Shown: positions 34,935-44,970 of the stretch, piece after piece
How positions within the stretch are numbered: the first letter of the stretch is position 1
Layout: the number at the start of each line of letters is the position of its first letter
NCBI GenBank assembly: GCA_021792365.1
Contig: JAJYUT010000002.1
Location: 1 to 64,000 of the forward strand
DNA: 64,000 bases
Reading direction: 5' to 3'
Origin: Pseudomonadota bacterium
GTDB taxonomy: Bacteria > Pseudomonadota > Alphaproteobacteria > Dongiales > Dongiaceae
Translations under genes and position numbers: made by a program
The notes under the pieces: model-generated
The model's database searches: none
What the model saw: only the letters and a program-made list of their open reading frames with translations
What the model was told of the DNA's origin: nothing

Positions 34935-35975
34935 GTGCCAGCCGTCGAACAACGCGCACGTGTCGTCCTGCTCAACGACACGTCGAGGCACAACCATCAT
35001 GGTTGTCGCCGGGTCGTTACGACCATCCATCGCTGTCTCGCCGACCGGGGACTCGCCATCATCGACACGGCGCCGGCGGGCAGCCAGTGGTCGGAGGATG
35101 AGCGGTTCCTGCGCAGCATGGAACGCGCCGACCTGATCCTCATTAACGGCGAGGGGACGCTGCATCACGCGGCTGGCCTCGGAACACGCCTGCTCGAGGT
35201 CGTCGCGCATCCGGCGCGCGGCAACAGGCCGGTCGCGCTGATCAACACGATCTACCAGCACAATCCGAGCCAATGGGCGGAATGGCTGGGCCAGATGAGC
35301 TTGATCGCCACGCGCGATCGCAGCAGCCAGGCGGAGATTCAGGGGCTTGGCCTGCAGGCGGAGTACGCGCCCGACCTCAGCCTTCACTTCGGATCGCCGG
35401 GCTGGTCGCCTCGCGCAACAGACGGACCCATTGGCTACGGCGATTCGGTCTTTCCCGATGTCAAGCGGGCGCTCCGTCAGGCCTATCTGCACGAGGCGCG
35501 GCCGAGCCTCTATCTGCCGATCCACACCGGCATCCGGCACCCCGCGATTGCTTCCGACTGGTCGGTCCGGCGCCGCCTCCACAACATCCGGTTCGGCCTG
35601 CGCGCGCGGCTGCGCAATCTGCGCGATCGCGGCTACTGTGTCAGCAACGAGGTAGAGGGGTTCATCGGCGACCTTCGTCGCACCAGTATCTACCTGACGG
35701 GGCGCTATCACGGAATATGCCTTGCGCTGGCGGCCGGCGTTCCGTTCCGCGCCGTCGCATCCAATTCCCACAAGATCGAGGCGCTGTTGCGGGAAGCCGG
35801 CGTTCGGCCCGAGCGCCTCGCAGGGAGCGCCCCGGAACTCGCGCGCACGGCGCCTCACGAGTGGCGGTTTTCGACCGAAGAAGCCGCCAGCCTTTCCGCT
35901 TTCCTGCATGAGGGCCGGCAGCGGACCGAGACCTTGTTCGACCGCATCGCCGGCCTTGCCCTGCAGAGTCGATGA
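34935..35975 (+). CDS. polysaccharide pyruvyl transferase family protein
   Basis: Predicted 346-aa cytosolic enzyme that adds pyruvate ketals to sugars of surface polysaccharide. Conserved stretches of the family are visible: LILINGEGTLHH (about 74-85), LIATRDRSSQAEIQ, and near the C terminus YLTGRYHGICLALAAGVPF. The start is the GTG at 34935, three bases after the previous stop. Its stop overlaps the next gene start. The cluster context supports glycan decoration; the acceptor is unknown. Confidence 0.8.
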   Translation: MPAVEQRARVVLLNDTSRHNHHGCRRVVTTIHRCLADRGLAIIDTAPAGSQWSEDERFLRSMERADLILINGEGTLHHAAGLGTRLLEVVAHPARGNRPVALINTIYQHNPSQWAEWLGQMSLIATRDRSSQAEIQGLGLQAEYAPDLSLHFGSPGWSPRATDGPIGYGDSVFPDVKRALRQAYLHEARPSLYLPIHTGIRHPAIASDWSVRRRLHNIRFGLRARLRNLRDRGYCVSNEVEGFIGDLRRTSIYLTGRYHGICLALAAGVPFRAVASNSHKIEALLREAGVRPERLAGSAPELARTAPHEWRFSTEEAASLSAFLHEGRQRTETLFDRIAGLALQSR

Positions 35976-36556
35976 TGCTGGCCGGCCTGGTGGAGGCGAT
36001 GGACTATCTCGCCGGCAAATCCGTCGCCATCGTCGGCAATGCGTCGAGCCTGCTGAGCCACGCCTATGGCGATCTGATCGACGGGCACGACGTGGTCGTG
36101 CGGATGAATCGCGGCGTCCCGTTCGATCCTGTTGCCCAGGGACACAAGCGCGACATCTGGTGCTTCTCGACCATACCCGAGATCGGCGATGCGCTCGAGC
36201 GGGCTTCGCCACGCTTTGCAATCTGGATGTCCCCGCGGGCCCGGCAACATTACCAGGATGCGCAAGGGATCAGCTTCTATCCCGTGGACTGGTGGAAGTC
36301 GTTGCGCGACGCGCTGGGCGCGCGCCCTTCGGTTGGCGCCATGACCGTCGACCTCATATCACGGTCGGCGGCCTGCGCCGTCTCCGTTCTGGGTTTCGAC
36401 TTCAAGGCGAGCGGCACGTTCTACACGGCGCAGCAGCATGTCGGGCCGCACGATTACCGGGCGGAGTCACGCTACGTGCTGGGCATGATCGAGGAACGAT
36501 CCTGGCGCTTCGTGGAAACCAAGACGCTCGAGCCCGGCGAGTGCAAGGTAGGCTGA
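35972..36556 (+). CDS. GT29 sialyltransferase-like protein
   Basis: Predicted 194-aa protein with the signature elements of glycosyltransferase family 29. A large-motif-like stretch SVAIVGNASSLL...DLIDGHDVVVRMNRG runs from about 17 to 48, a small-motif-like RPSVGAMTVDLIS lies at 118-130, and H160-DYRA-E165 fits the very-small motif HxxxxE. It lacks a membrane anchor and is shorter than eukaryotic family members, as reported for bacterial forms. It might transfer sialic acid or another nonulosonate or Kdo-like sugar. Its last 90 bases overlap the convergent GT4 gene. No nonulosonate biosynthesis gene is in the window. Confidence 0.72.
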   Translation: MMLAGLVEAMDYLAGKSVAIVGNASSLLSHAYGDLIDGHDVVVRMNRGVPFDPVAQGHKRDIWCFSTIPEIGDALERASPRFAIWMSPRARQHYQDAQGISFYPVDWWKSLRDALGARPSVGAMTVDLISRSAACAVSVLGFDFKASGTFYTAQQHVGPHDYRAESRYVLGMIEERSWRFVETKTLEPGECKVG

Positions 36557-37735
36557 GGCGGCACGCTCGGCGGTGAAGGCTGCTCCCCGCGCACGCAGGA
36601 AGCTGGCCGGCGGCGGCGCGGTCAAGGTGAGGGCGATCGCCTCCGCAATGGCTGCGGCATCGCCGACGGGCACCAGCCTGCCATATCGTCCGCCCTCCAG
36701 AATCTCCGATGGTCCATAGGGGCAATCGGTGCTGACCACGGGGCAGCCGCAGGCCAGAGCCTCGATGATGACATTGCCCAGTCCTTCCCGATAAGAGGAG
36801 AGGACGAAGGCCGCGGCGTGGCGATAGAACGGGTAGGGGTTCTCGACATGCCCCGGAAGTTGCACATCGTCGCCCACGCCGAGCGAACGGGCGAGCGCAA
36901 GCAACCTGGCGCGCTCGCCGCGTTCCTGCTCTTCGCCCAGGATGAGCAGCCGCGCCGGCCGCCGTGCGCGCAGCAGCGCGAAGGCCCGGATCAGGGTCGT
37001 GAAATCCTTGGGCTTCACCAGCCTGCCGACACCAAGGATGACCGGCGGCTGACCCTGCTGGAGCCACGGATGGAGGGCCGGCTGCAACGCCCGCCGCTCC
37101 AAAACCTCGCCGGTGTGGATCGGGTTGTAGATGGTGGAGATCGAGCGGCGCGGAATGGCGCACAGATCGGCAAGGTCCTGGGCGACGCCGTCGGATACCG
37201 CGACGATCCCGTCCGCTCTCGGATAGAGCGCGCCGATCAGCGGTGGCACATGGCGCCAGCGCCAGGCTTGACGGCGCTCCGGGCGTCGTAACTGCACGGA
37301 CAGGGCATTGCGCTCGCTGACGATGACCTTGCTGGGAGCGCGCGATACCTGGCGCGCCCAGATAGCGGCGAGATTGCAATAGGTATCCGCCGAGATGATG
37401 GCGTCCGGCTGGCGCATCTCGAGATACTCGGCCAGAGCCGGCAGATAGAACATCGCCTTCTGCGGCAGGAGCGGCAGCATGACGGGCTTCAGGAACGATC
37501 GCCGCAGCGCGGGCTCGGCCCGCATCACCAGCGGCAGGTAGGCAAGCCTGGTCCGCCGCTGCAGCGGCACCAGGCGCACGCCCGCGGGCACCATCGACCG
37601 GCTGGGGCCGTCGGCGGTCCCGACCAGCAGATCGATCTCGTGGTCGCGTTGCACGAAAGTCGCGGCGAGATTGAGCGTAGAGCGCTGCACCCCGCCGCCG
37701 GACAGGCCGTGTATGAAGAGGGCGATCCGCGCCAT
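36467..37735 (-). CDS. family 4 glycosyltransferase A
   Basis: Predicted 422-aa GT-B glycosyltransferase. It opens IALFIHGLSGGGVQRSTLNLA, has the linker VILGVGRLVKPKDFTTLIRAF, and the nucleotide-sugar site EGLGNVIIEALACGCPVVSTDC with the EX7E glutamates. Its C-terminal codons overlap the convergent GT29-like gene by 90 bases. It starts five bases after the stop of the next GT4 gene and is the last gene of the minus-strand glycan block. Donor unknown. Confidence 0.92.
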   Translation of the reverse strand: MARIALFIHGLSGGGVQRSTLNLAATFVQRDHEIDLLVGTADGPSRSMVPAGVRLVPLQRRTRLAYLPLVMRAEPALRRSFLKPVMLPLLPQKAMFYLPALAEYLEMRQPDAIISADTYCNLAAIWARQVSRAPSKVIVSERNALSVQLRRPERRQAWRWRHVPPLIGALYPRADGIVAVSDGVAQDLADLCAIPRRSISTIYNPIHTGEVLERRALQPALHPWLQQGQPPVILGVGRLVKPKDFTTLIRAFALLRARRPARLLILGEEQERGERARLLALARSLGVGDDVQLPGHVENPYPFYRHAAAFVLSSYREGLGNVIIEALACGCPVVSTDCPYGPSEILEGGRYGRLVPVGDAAAIAEAIALTLTAPPPASFLRARGAAFTAERAASAYLALAGLERLGFHEAPGSFLDHAQHVA

Positions 37736-37740
37736 CGCCG

Positions 37741-38919
37741 CTACTCCGCCGCCTGACGAAGCGTGCTGGGCTGCTGCGATCGCAACAACGCGTCGACGTA
37801 AAGCTGAGCGATCCTGGCCTCGTCGAACTGGCGCGCCCGGGCGCGTTGGCGCTCCGGATTGCGTGGCGCGCGGAGGCTGCGCATCATCTCCTGTGCCAGG
37901 CGCCTGTGATCGCCGATGGGCACGAGGCTGCCGAACCAGCCGTCCTTGAGGATCTCGGCCGGCCCATGCGGGCAGTCCGTGCTGACCACCGGCAATCCGC
38001 AGGCGAGCGCCTCCAGCAGGACATTCGGCATGCCTTCGTAGCGCGATGACAGCACGAACAGATCGGCGCGGGAGAACAGGGGGAACGGGTTGTCCAGGTA
38101 TCCGGGAAACAGGATGCGATCATGGACACCGAGGTTCCGCGCCAGCGATTCAAGCCGTGCCCGCTCGGGCCCATCGCCCAGGATGACCAGCCGCGACGGC
38201 AGGAGCACCTGCAGGCAAGCGAAGGCGCGGACCAGGGTGGCATGGTCCTTCTGCGGAACCAGGCGGCCGGCCGTGACGATCAGCGGGCCGGAGCCGCTGT
38301 CCGGGACAGCCAGGCGGAGCGCGTCGCGGCTTGCCTCATCCACCCAATCGCATTCGACGCCGTTGGGGATGGCCACGATGCCATTCGTATCGAGCCCAAG
38401 CTCGACCAGGTTCCGCGCCACGCCGGCGCTGTTGGCGATGATGGCATCGGCTCTCCGGTAGAGGCGCGGGATCAGCCGGTCGCGCCAATGACTGTCGACA
38501 TCCGCCAAAGCCGCCGCGCCAGCGACATGCACGGCGTTGCTTTGACGCAGCACGAGGCGGCCCCGGAACCCGGTGGTCGATGCCGCCGTGGCCGCAACGA
38601 GGTTCGGTGGCACCGAGGTCGCAAAGAGCACATCGGGTTTCGCGCGCCGCAGATAGGACGCCAGCTTCGGGACGGAGCTTGCCATGCGCAAGCCATGCGG
38701 CACCGTCACGCCAAGCGAGGATGGCGGCAGCGGCGAGATATCCACGAGGTCGTAGGACGCGTGCAGCACCGATCGCAGCGCATGCTCCGGGCTCGCCGCC
38801 AGGAACGTGACCGTGCATCTGCGCCGGGTGAGAAGGTCGGCTACGCGCAGGAACAGCCGCTCGCGGTTGGCGATCCGCCGGGCGCTGACCAGGATCGCGA
38901 TGCTAGCGGCCGATCGCAT
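37741..38919 (-). CDS. family 4 glycosyltransferase B
   Basis: Predicted 392-aa GT-B glycosyltransferase. Features include IPNGVECDWVDE, LIVTAGRLVPQKDHATLVRAF and the donor-site EGMPNVLLEALACGLPVVSTDC. It shares clear similarity with the neighbouring GT4 (the same RLVxPKDxxTLxRAF and PVVSTDCPxGPxEIL stretches), so the pair may derive from an old duplication. It overlaps the sulfotransferase gene by 17 bases. Confidence 0.92.
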   Translation of the reverse strand: MRSAASIAILVSARRIANRERLFLRVADLLTRRRCTVTFLAASPEHALRSVLHASYDLVDISPLPPSSLGVTVPHGLRMASSVPKLASYLRRAKPDVLFATSVPPNLVAATAASTTGFRGRLVLRQSNAVHVAGAAALADVDSHWRDRLIPRLYRRADAIIANSAGVARNLVELGLDTNGIVAIPNGVECDWVDEASRDALRLAVPDSGSGPLIVTAGRLVPQKDHATLVRAFACLQVLLPSRLVILGDGPERARLESLARNLGVHDRILFPGYLDNPFPLFSRADLFVLSSRYEGMPNVLLEALACGLPVVSTDCPHGPAEILKDGWFGSLVPIGDHRRLAQEMMRSLRAPRNPERQRARARQFDEARIAQLYVDALLRSQQPSTLRQAAE

Positions 38920-39946
38920 GGGAATTTCCCCGGCTTGCTGACCGCGATTTCAAGAGCTGGCGCAGATCGGCCAGGGTCGAGGCGGTGGGAAGGTGCTTCC
39001 ACATCGTCATCGCCATGCCTCGAAGGGTCGGACCGCGGCGTCGCAGCTCGCCCTCCAGGTCGTCGACCAGGGCCAGGGTGCTGGACATCGCCTTGAATCG
39101 GCCCGTGAGCTGCGCCAGGTCGAGCGCGATGTCGGCATCCGCGGGAGCGTCGGCGTCGCGCGCCAGGTCGAGCAAACGGCGATACAGGCTCCAGGTCAGC
39201 GGATTGATGCCGTCGCCGGCCCGCTCATGCGCCTGGTCGTGCCGGTACGAGACGGAGACGAACTCCGTCGCATAGCGTCCGACCGCGGCCTCTACCTCGG
39301 CCGTGAGCGGCAGGCGCAAATGCCGTGCAATCCGGTGCAGCTCGGTCGCTGCCCCCGAGATCAACCGGTCATAGTCGACGACGACGTAAGGCCGCCGTGC
39401 CATCATCGCGAAGTACGGCAGGATCTGCGCCGCGAATTCCAGGTCCGATTTCTCCTGCAGCCCGCGCCGCGGATCGAGATTCTGGCGCGACCGCACCACG
39501 CTCGCGGGATGCCGGATTGCGAGCACGTAGCTGACATCCTGCTCGAGCTCCGTCAGCACCTGCTCCCAGAAGGGCAGGATCCGCATGACGCCGCCGACCT
39601 TGAATCCCCACAGCGGACAGCCGCCGAAACGGCGCCGGATCAGGTCCTTGGCCTCGTCACGCAGCCGGGCCAGGTCCGGATCCCGCCAGGCGGCATCGGC
39701 GATCCATCCGACCGATGATCCGTTGCGCCGCAAATTCAAGCGCGCGTGAGCCCGATAATTGATGTCCAGCAGATCGAGATCTTCGAAAAAGCCGCGCGGG
39801 TTCTTGCGCATCGCCGGTTTCAGCCGGCCGCCGAACGCAATGTCGAGCGCGATCAGGCCGCGCGCCAGGGTGCTGGTGCCGCATCGCCCGGGGCCGAGAA
39901 CGACGATGGCGCGCTGTTTGCTGCCGGAGGACGCCGCGTGGGCCAT
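38903..39946 (-). CDS. sulfotransferase family protein
   Basis: Predicted 347-aa cytosolic PAPS-dependent sulfotransferase. The 5'-phosphosulfate loop is LGPGRCGTSTL (about 17-27) and the 3'-phosphate site is LAIRHPASVVRSR in the middle of the protein. A helical C-terminal region of about 100 residues follows. In this cluster it probably sulfates a surface sugar or a lipid-linked intermediate. It follows the oxygenase gene by six bases. Confidence 0.85.
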   Translation of the reverse strand: MAHAASSGSKQRAIVVLGPGRCGTSTLARGLIALDIAFGGRLKPAMRKNPRGFFEDLDLLDINYRAHARLNLRRNGSSVGWIADAAWRDPDLARLRDEAKDLIRRRFGGCPLWGFKVGGVMRILPFWEQVLTELEQDVSYVLAIRHPASVVRSRQNLDPRRGLQEKSDLEFAAQILPYFAMMARRPYVVVDYDRLISGAATELHRIARHLRLPLTAEVEAAVGRYATEFVSVSYRHDQAHERAGDGINPLTWSLYRRLLDLARDADAPADADIALDLAQLTGRFKAMSSTLALVDDLEGELRRRGPTLRGMAMTMWKHLPTASTLADLRQLLKSRSASRGNSHAIGR

Positions 39947-39952
39947 GTGCGC

Positions 39953-40717
39953 CTAGAACCCGAGCGCCGTCCGGGCGCGGTTGACGAGGCTCGCCTTGCG
40001 GAACTCGACGATGAACACCCTGCGCAGCGCGCCGAGCGGGCATTCCAGCGGCCGTACGCCGTGCCAGGATTCCGCATCGCGGCGGAAGATCAGGCTGCGA
40101 TTGCCAAGCGGACAGGAGGCGATCTGGATGGGAAAATCCTCGAACTCCGGCGCCGAGCGTGGATCGAGGCCTGGCCTGCCGCCCAGCGCGATGGTTTCTC
40201 CGCCCCAGGCGGGATCCCAGTCGGACGCGGTGTTCAGGTAGAAGATGTGCGAGCCCAGCTTCCATTCGGCATCGCAATGGGGCGACACCGAGCAGCCGCG
40301 CGGCGTGTAGTGCCAATGGAAATGCAGGACAAAATCGTCGCGCCCGAGCAACGCGGCGACGAACCGGCGATAGGGCTCGCCCTGCAGTTCGCGGACAAGG
40401 TCGCGCCATAGTTCCGGGACGCTGCGCAGCGGGTGGTATTGCAGCACGAACCGGTCATGGCTGCGCTGCCCGTAGCGGCGGCGCCGGCCGAATACCTGCG
40501 AGAACATCGTCGGGTCCGGCAGGTCGCGGAGCAGGGCGTGGTGACCGTCGCGTGTGAGCAGGCCTTCGATCTCCAGGAACGGGAACGGCTTGATCGCCTG
40601 GAATGCGCGCGGATCGATCCCGCTCAGCACACTGGTGTTGAGGAACGCAAGATCGATTGCTCGATCGGCGGCATAGGATTGGTCGAGTGCTGTAGCGGTG
40701 GCGGTGGTCGAGGTCAT
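39953..40717 (-). CDS. 2-oxoglutarate/Fe(II) dioxygenase-like protein
   Basis: Predicted 254-aa double-stranded beta-helix oxygenase. The iron ligands are the HCD triad pair in SPHCDAEW and the distal histidine in DAESWHGVRPL, and the 2-oxoglutarate-binding arginine is likely in LRRVFIVEF. The ATG at 40717 is chosen because it lies two bases after the preceding stop; upstream codons are inside that gene. It sits between the ELM1-like and sulfotransferase genes, so hydroxylation of a glycan, lipid or peptide linked to the same pathway is plausible. Substrate unknown. Confidence 0.8.
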   Translation of the reverse strand: MTSTTATATALDQSYAADRAIDLAFLNTSVLSGIDPRAFQAIKPFPFLEIEGLLTRDGHHALLRDLPDPTMFSQVFGRRRRYGQRSHDRFVLQYHPLRSVPELWRDLVRELQGEPYRRFVAALLGRDDFVLHFHWHYTPRGCSVSPHCDAEWKLGSHIFYLNTASDWDPAWGGETIALGGRPGLDPRSAPEFEDFPIQIASCPLGNRSLIFRRDAESWHGVRPLECPLGALRRVFIVEFRKASLVNRARTALGF

Positions 40718-40719
40718 GG

Positions 40720-41901
40720 CTAGGCCGCCTGGTTCGCCAATGCGCTGGACTGCGCGGCGGATTGGACATGCGCCATCGGCTCCGACGTGCAGAGCTGCGT
40801 GATCCGGGCCACGGTCCTCGCCAGGTCCCATTCGATCGGCCGCATGTGCGGAGCGGGCGTGGAGTCCTGCGCGTCCCCGCCGATGTAGCCGCGTGCCTCG
40901 AGCGCGTGATGCAGGCGGCGCATGTCACGCGGGGGAGTCCAGTAGCCGCTGCGCGCGCCCAGCCGGAACAGCCAGCCGAAGCCAAGGTCCGGCATCCACC
41001 GGGTCACGATCCGAGACATCATTCGCTCCCGCAGATCGAACAATTCCATCGCCCGGCCGGTATTCGCGGCCTCCGCGATCATAGACGCGCTCTCGCCGGT
41101 CACTACGAACCGATCGGCAAGGGCGATGATCCCCAGATAGGGGTTCTCGCTTTGGGATGCCTGCCAGAGGTGGACATGCGAAGGGCAGGAGAGGGAACGT
41201 GCAATCATCTCCGCGCGCGCGGCCGGCGTGCGCGGGCTCGTCGCGAGCAGGACCGAGCCGCCGCTCTCTTGCGCCAAGCGGTTCAACCGCGCGCCGAGCC
41301 GCTTGGCACAATCCGACGTCAAACGGAACGAGCCGCTGTTCCCACCGACCATGGCGCCGATCCACGGCCGCGGCAGATGCGCGAAGCGGGCGCCCCACAG
41401 CGCGGCGGCGGCTCTGATCCGGTCCGCTTCCACGTGGTTGAGCGGCAGCATATTCAGCTGCACGTTCTCCGACTCGGGGAGCGCATATTGCGGCGTCGTG
41501 ACGACCAGATCGAAATCCGCGAGCCGGGCCCAAGGCCGGCCGAGGAAGACGATCTTGGTCCGGCCGTCAGAGGCGCTCTTGATCCAGCGCGCCAGCGTCA
41601 CGGCGCGGCCGCCGGCGGCGATCAGCAGGTCGGGAAAGTCCTCGTCGGTATGTCTCCGCTCGTGCCACGGCGCATGCAGACCGATGGAATTGAGCGCGCG
41701 CCCGGCGATCACCTCAGGGATTGTATCGTTCAGCCGTACGAGTCGCACGGCCCCGCGCAACGCGCTCGCCAGGGCCAGGACCTGCCTGTCATCCCCGATG
41801 CGGCCTTCCAGCACGGCCCATATCGTCAACGCGCGCGGCGTCGCGATGGGAAAGCCGGTATCGTCTGGATCGATCCGCCGAATCAGCATGCCGTGCGCCA
41901 T
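40720..41901 (-). CDS. ELM1-like (DUF1022) protein
   Basis: Predicted 393-aa protein of the mitochondrial-fission ELM1-like family, common in alphaproteobacteria and shaped like a GT-B glycosyltransferase. Typical parts are ALTIWAVLEGRIGDDRQVLALA at the N terminus, WIGAMVGGNSGSFRL in the middle and FVVTGESASMIAEAANTG toward the end. Bacterial function is not established, but neighbours here make a glycan role attractive. An ATG four codons in could also be the start. It is first in the five-gene minus-strand glycan block; 131 bases upstream hold its promoter region. Confidence 0.83.
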   Translation of the reverse strand: MAHGMLIRRIDPDDTGFPIATPRALTIWAVLEGRIGDDRQVLALASALRGAVRLVRLNDTIPEVIAGRALNSIGLHAPWHERRHTDEDFPDLLIAAGGRAVTLARWIKSASDGRTKIVFLGRPWARLADFDLVVTTPQYALPESENVQLNMLPLNHVEADRIRAAAALWGARFAHLPRPWIGAMVGGNSGSFRLTSDCAKRLGARLNRLAQESGGSVLLATSPRTPAARAEMIARSLSCPSHVHLWQASQSENPYLGIIALADRFVVTGESASMIAEAANTGRAMELFDLRERMMSRIVTRWMPDLGFGWLFRLGARSGYWTPPRDMRRLHHALEARGYIGGDAQDSTPAPHMRPIEWDLARTVARITQLCTSEPMAHVQSAAQSSALANQAA

Positions 41902-42032
41902 GACCTGCGTTGAACGTTGAGGCAGGTATGGAAGCGAATTGCTTCATGCCGACGATATATGCGTTACAAAATCGCGGCGATTTGGAGTCGCTGACGCGTC
42001 TTGGGGCGCTCAGGCGAAGCGAAGAGTTCGGG

Positions 42033-43172
42033 TCAGTCCGCGGTGCTGTGGCGATAGCGCCGCAGGTGATAGTCTTCGTCGCCAAACATCAGGCGGATCA
42101 TGGTCAGTCGCTTGAAATAATGACCGGCGGCATAGTCGTCGGTCATGGCGATCCCGCCATGCAGCTGGATCGCCTCTTCGCCCACATGGCGGGCGGCGCG
42201 GCCAATCTGCACCTTGGTGGCGGAGACAGCGCGTCGCCGCGCAATGGGATCGGAGGAATCGAGCGCGGCCAGGCCGGCCAGCGCCATCGACTGCGCGAGC
42301 TGGCACTTCATGTACATGTCGACCATGCGGTGCTGGATCGCCTGGAACGAGCCGATCGTTGCGCCGAATTGTTTGCGCATTTTGATGTAGTCGAGGGTCA
42401 TATCATGGAGATGCCACATTGCTCCGACTGCTTCGGCGCAGATCGCGGCCGTGCCGGCATCTAGCGCGGCTTCCAGCGTTTCGAGTCCGGAGTCCATCGC
42501 ACCGACCAGGGAATCCGCCGACACCTGAACCCGCTCGAGCCTGAGATCGGCGGCCCATCCGCTGTCATGCGTGCGATAGGCGTTGACCGCGAGGCCGGGC
42601 GCATCGGCAGGTACCAGGAACATCGAAATGCCGTGACCATCGCCGACCTCGCCGGAGGTCCGCGCGCTGACCAGCAGGTGGTCCGCGACGTTGCCATAAA
42701 GCACAGCCAGCTTCTCGCCGCTGATCACGAACCCATCGCCTTCGCGCCGCGCGCGCGTCGCGACACAGGCGGGGTCCGGGTGCCCCGGCGGCTCGAGATA
42801 GGCGAGGGCCAGCCGGGTCGTTCCTTCGGCGACGGCTGGCAAGATGGTAGATTGCTGTGCCGCGCTGCCGGCCAGCCGCAGGATCGTGCCACCCAGCACG
42901 ACGGTCGGAACAAAAGGCGAGGTCACGAGCCCGCGCCCGAACTGCTCCATCAGCAGAGCCAGATCGGCATGCGACCCGCCGAGGCCGCCATGCTCCTCCG
43001 GCAGGGTCGCGGCAAGCCAGCCGAGTTCCGCAAGCTGCGCCCACACGGGATCGTCCGCCGCGCCGAGCCTGGCGAGAAGCGTCTTGCGCTTCTCGAACGC
43101 GTAGTCCTGCTGGCGGAAGCGCTCGAGGCTTTCCTTCAGCAAGCGCTGTTCGTCTGTCAGGCTGGGCAGCAT
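42033..43172 (-). CDS. acyl-CoA dehydrogenase B
   Basis: Predicted 379-aa FAD enzyme of the acyl-CoA dehydrogenase superfamily that introduces a double bond next to the thioester. It starts LTDEQRLLKESLERF and has LPEEHGGLGGSHADLALLMEQFGRG and the C-terminal QLHGGIAMTDDYAAGHYFKRL. The usual catalytic glutamate position is not obvious, as often in the smaller partner of a paired dehydrogenase. The ATG at 43172 lies two bases after the other dehydrogenase's stop, which favours a two-subunit enzyme such as those for sterol or branched substrates. Confidence 0.9.
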   Translation of the reverse strand: MLPSLTDEQRLLKESLERFRQQDYAFEKRKTLLARLGAADDPVWAQLAELGWLAATLPEEHGGLGGSHADLALLMEQFGRGLVTSPFVPTVVLGGTILRLAGSAAQQSTILPAVAEGTTRLALAYLEPPGHPDPACVATRARREGDGFVISGEKLAVLYGNVADHLLVSARTSGEVGDGHGISMFLVPADAPGLAVNAYRTHDSGWAADLRLERVQVSADSLVGAMDSGLETLEAALDAGTAAICAEAVGAMWHLHDMTLDYIKMRKQFGATIGSFQAIQHRMVDMYMKCQLAQSMALAGLAALDSSDPIARRRAVSATKVQIGRAARHVGEEAIQLHGGIAMTDDYAAGHYFKRLTMIRLMFGDEDYHLRRYRHSTAD

Positions 43173-43174
43173 GG

Positions 43175-44392
<1,218 letters not shown>

Positions 44393-44539
44393 ATACTCTT
44401 AGACTGGTCTTAACGCCTTTTTGCGCTTGCGCTTGCTTGGAAACGACGCCGCGATGGCGTGTGACGGCGCTCGCTTGGGCGATGCTACGGCCCTGCCAAT
44501 CATCGGTTGCTGAGTCATCCCAAGGAGCTCCCCTGCAAG

Positions 44540-44970
44540 CTATTTCGCCGCCGCGGCGCTCGCCACTGCTCCGCAGTTGCGGCACGGCAGGCCGGCGCCG
44601 CCTGCGGCGTCAATGTCGGCTCAATCTGCAACGTGGCGGCGTCGGATTCATCTTCGGCTCCTCCAAGCATATCGCGTGTGTCTTCACCAAGCCGGACGGC
44701 ACCGCCGAGCGTTACCACGGCGAGATCGACAAATACGGCGTCGACATCGGCTTCACCAACGAGGGCTACATGGTCTGGGCGGTGTTCGCGCCTGGCCAGG
44801 TGGCGAAAGGCGCGCTCGCCGGCACCTATGCCGGTGCGACCGCCGACGTGGCGGCCGGCCCGGGCTCGGGCGCCAAGGTCCTGCTCGGCGGCAGTAACGA
44901 GCAGATCGCGCTGCAGCCGGTTGGCATCGAGGGCACGATTGGCCTCAACGTCGCCGCTGGCTTCGGCTAA
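44540..44970 (+). pseudogene. frameshifted DUF992 family gene
   Basis: The last 110 codons (ending at 44970) match the small exported DUF992 family: GGVGFIFGSSKHIACVF, ERYHGEIDKYGVDIGFT, ALAGTYAGATADVAAG, then QPVGIEGTIGLNVAAGFG. The expected preceding residues GVNVGSICNV are present but one frame over, ending near 44635, so a single-base deletion there joins them perfectly. A signal-peptide-like AAAALATAP lies in the third frame near 44551, implying a second shift. No proper start is found. Either a decayed gene or two sequence errors. Confidence 0.6.

Noticed and set aside
33663-36221. Minus-strand open frame of about 850 codons across dhaK and the glycan genes
   Set aside because: It lies opposite four well-supported genes and shows no family features, so it is an antisense effect of high GC.
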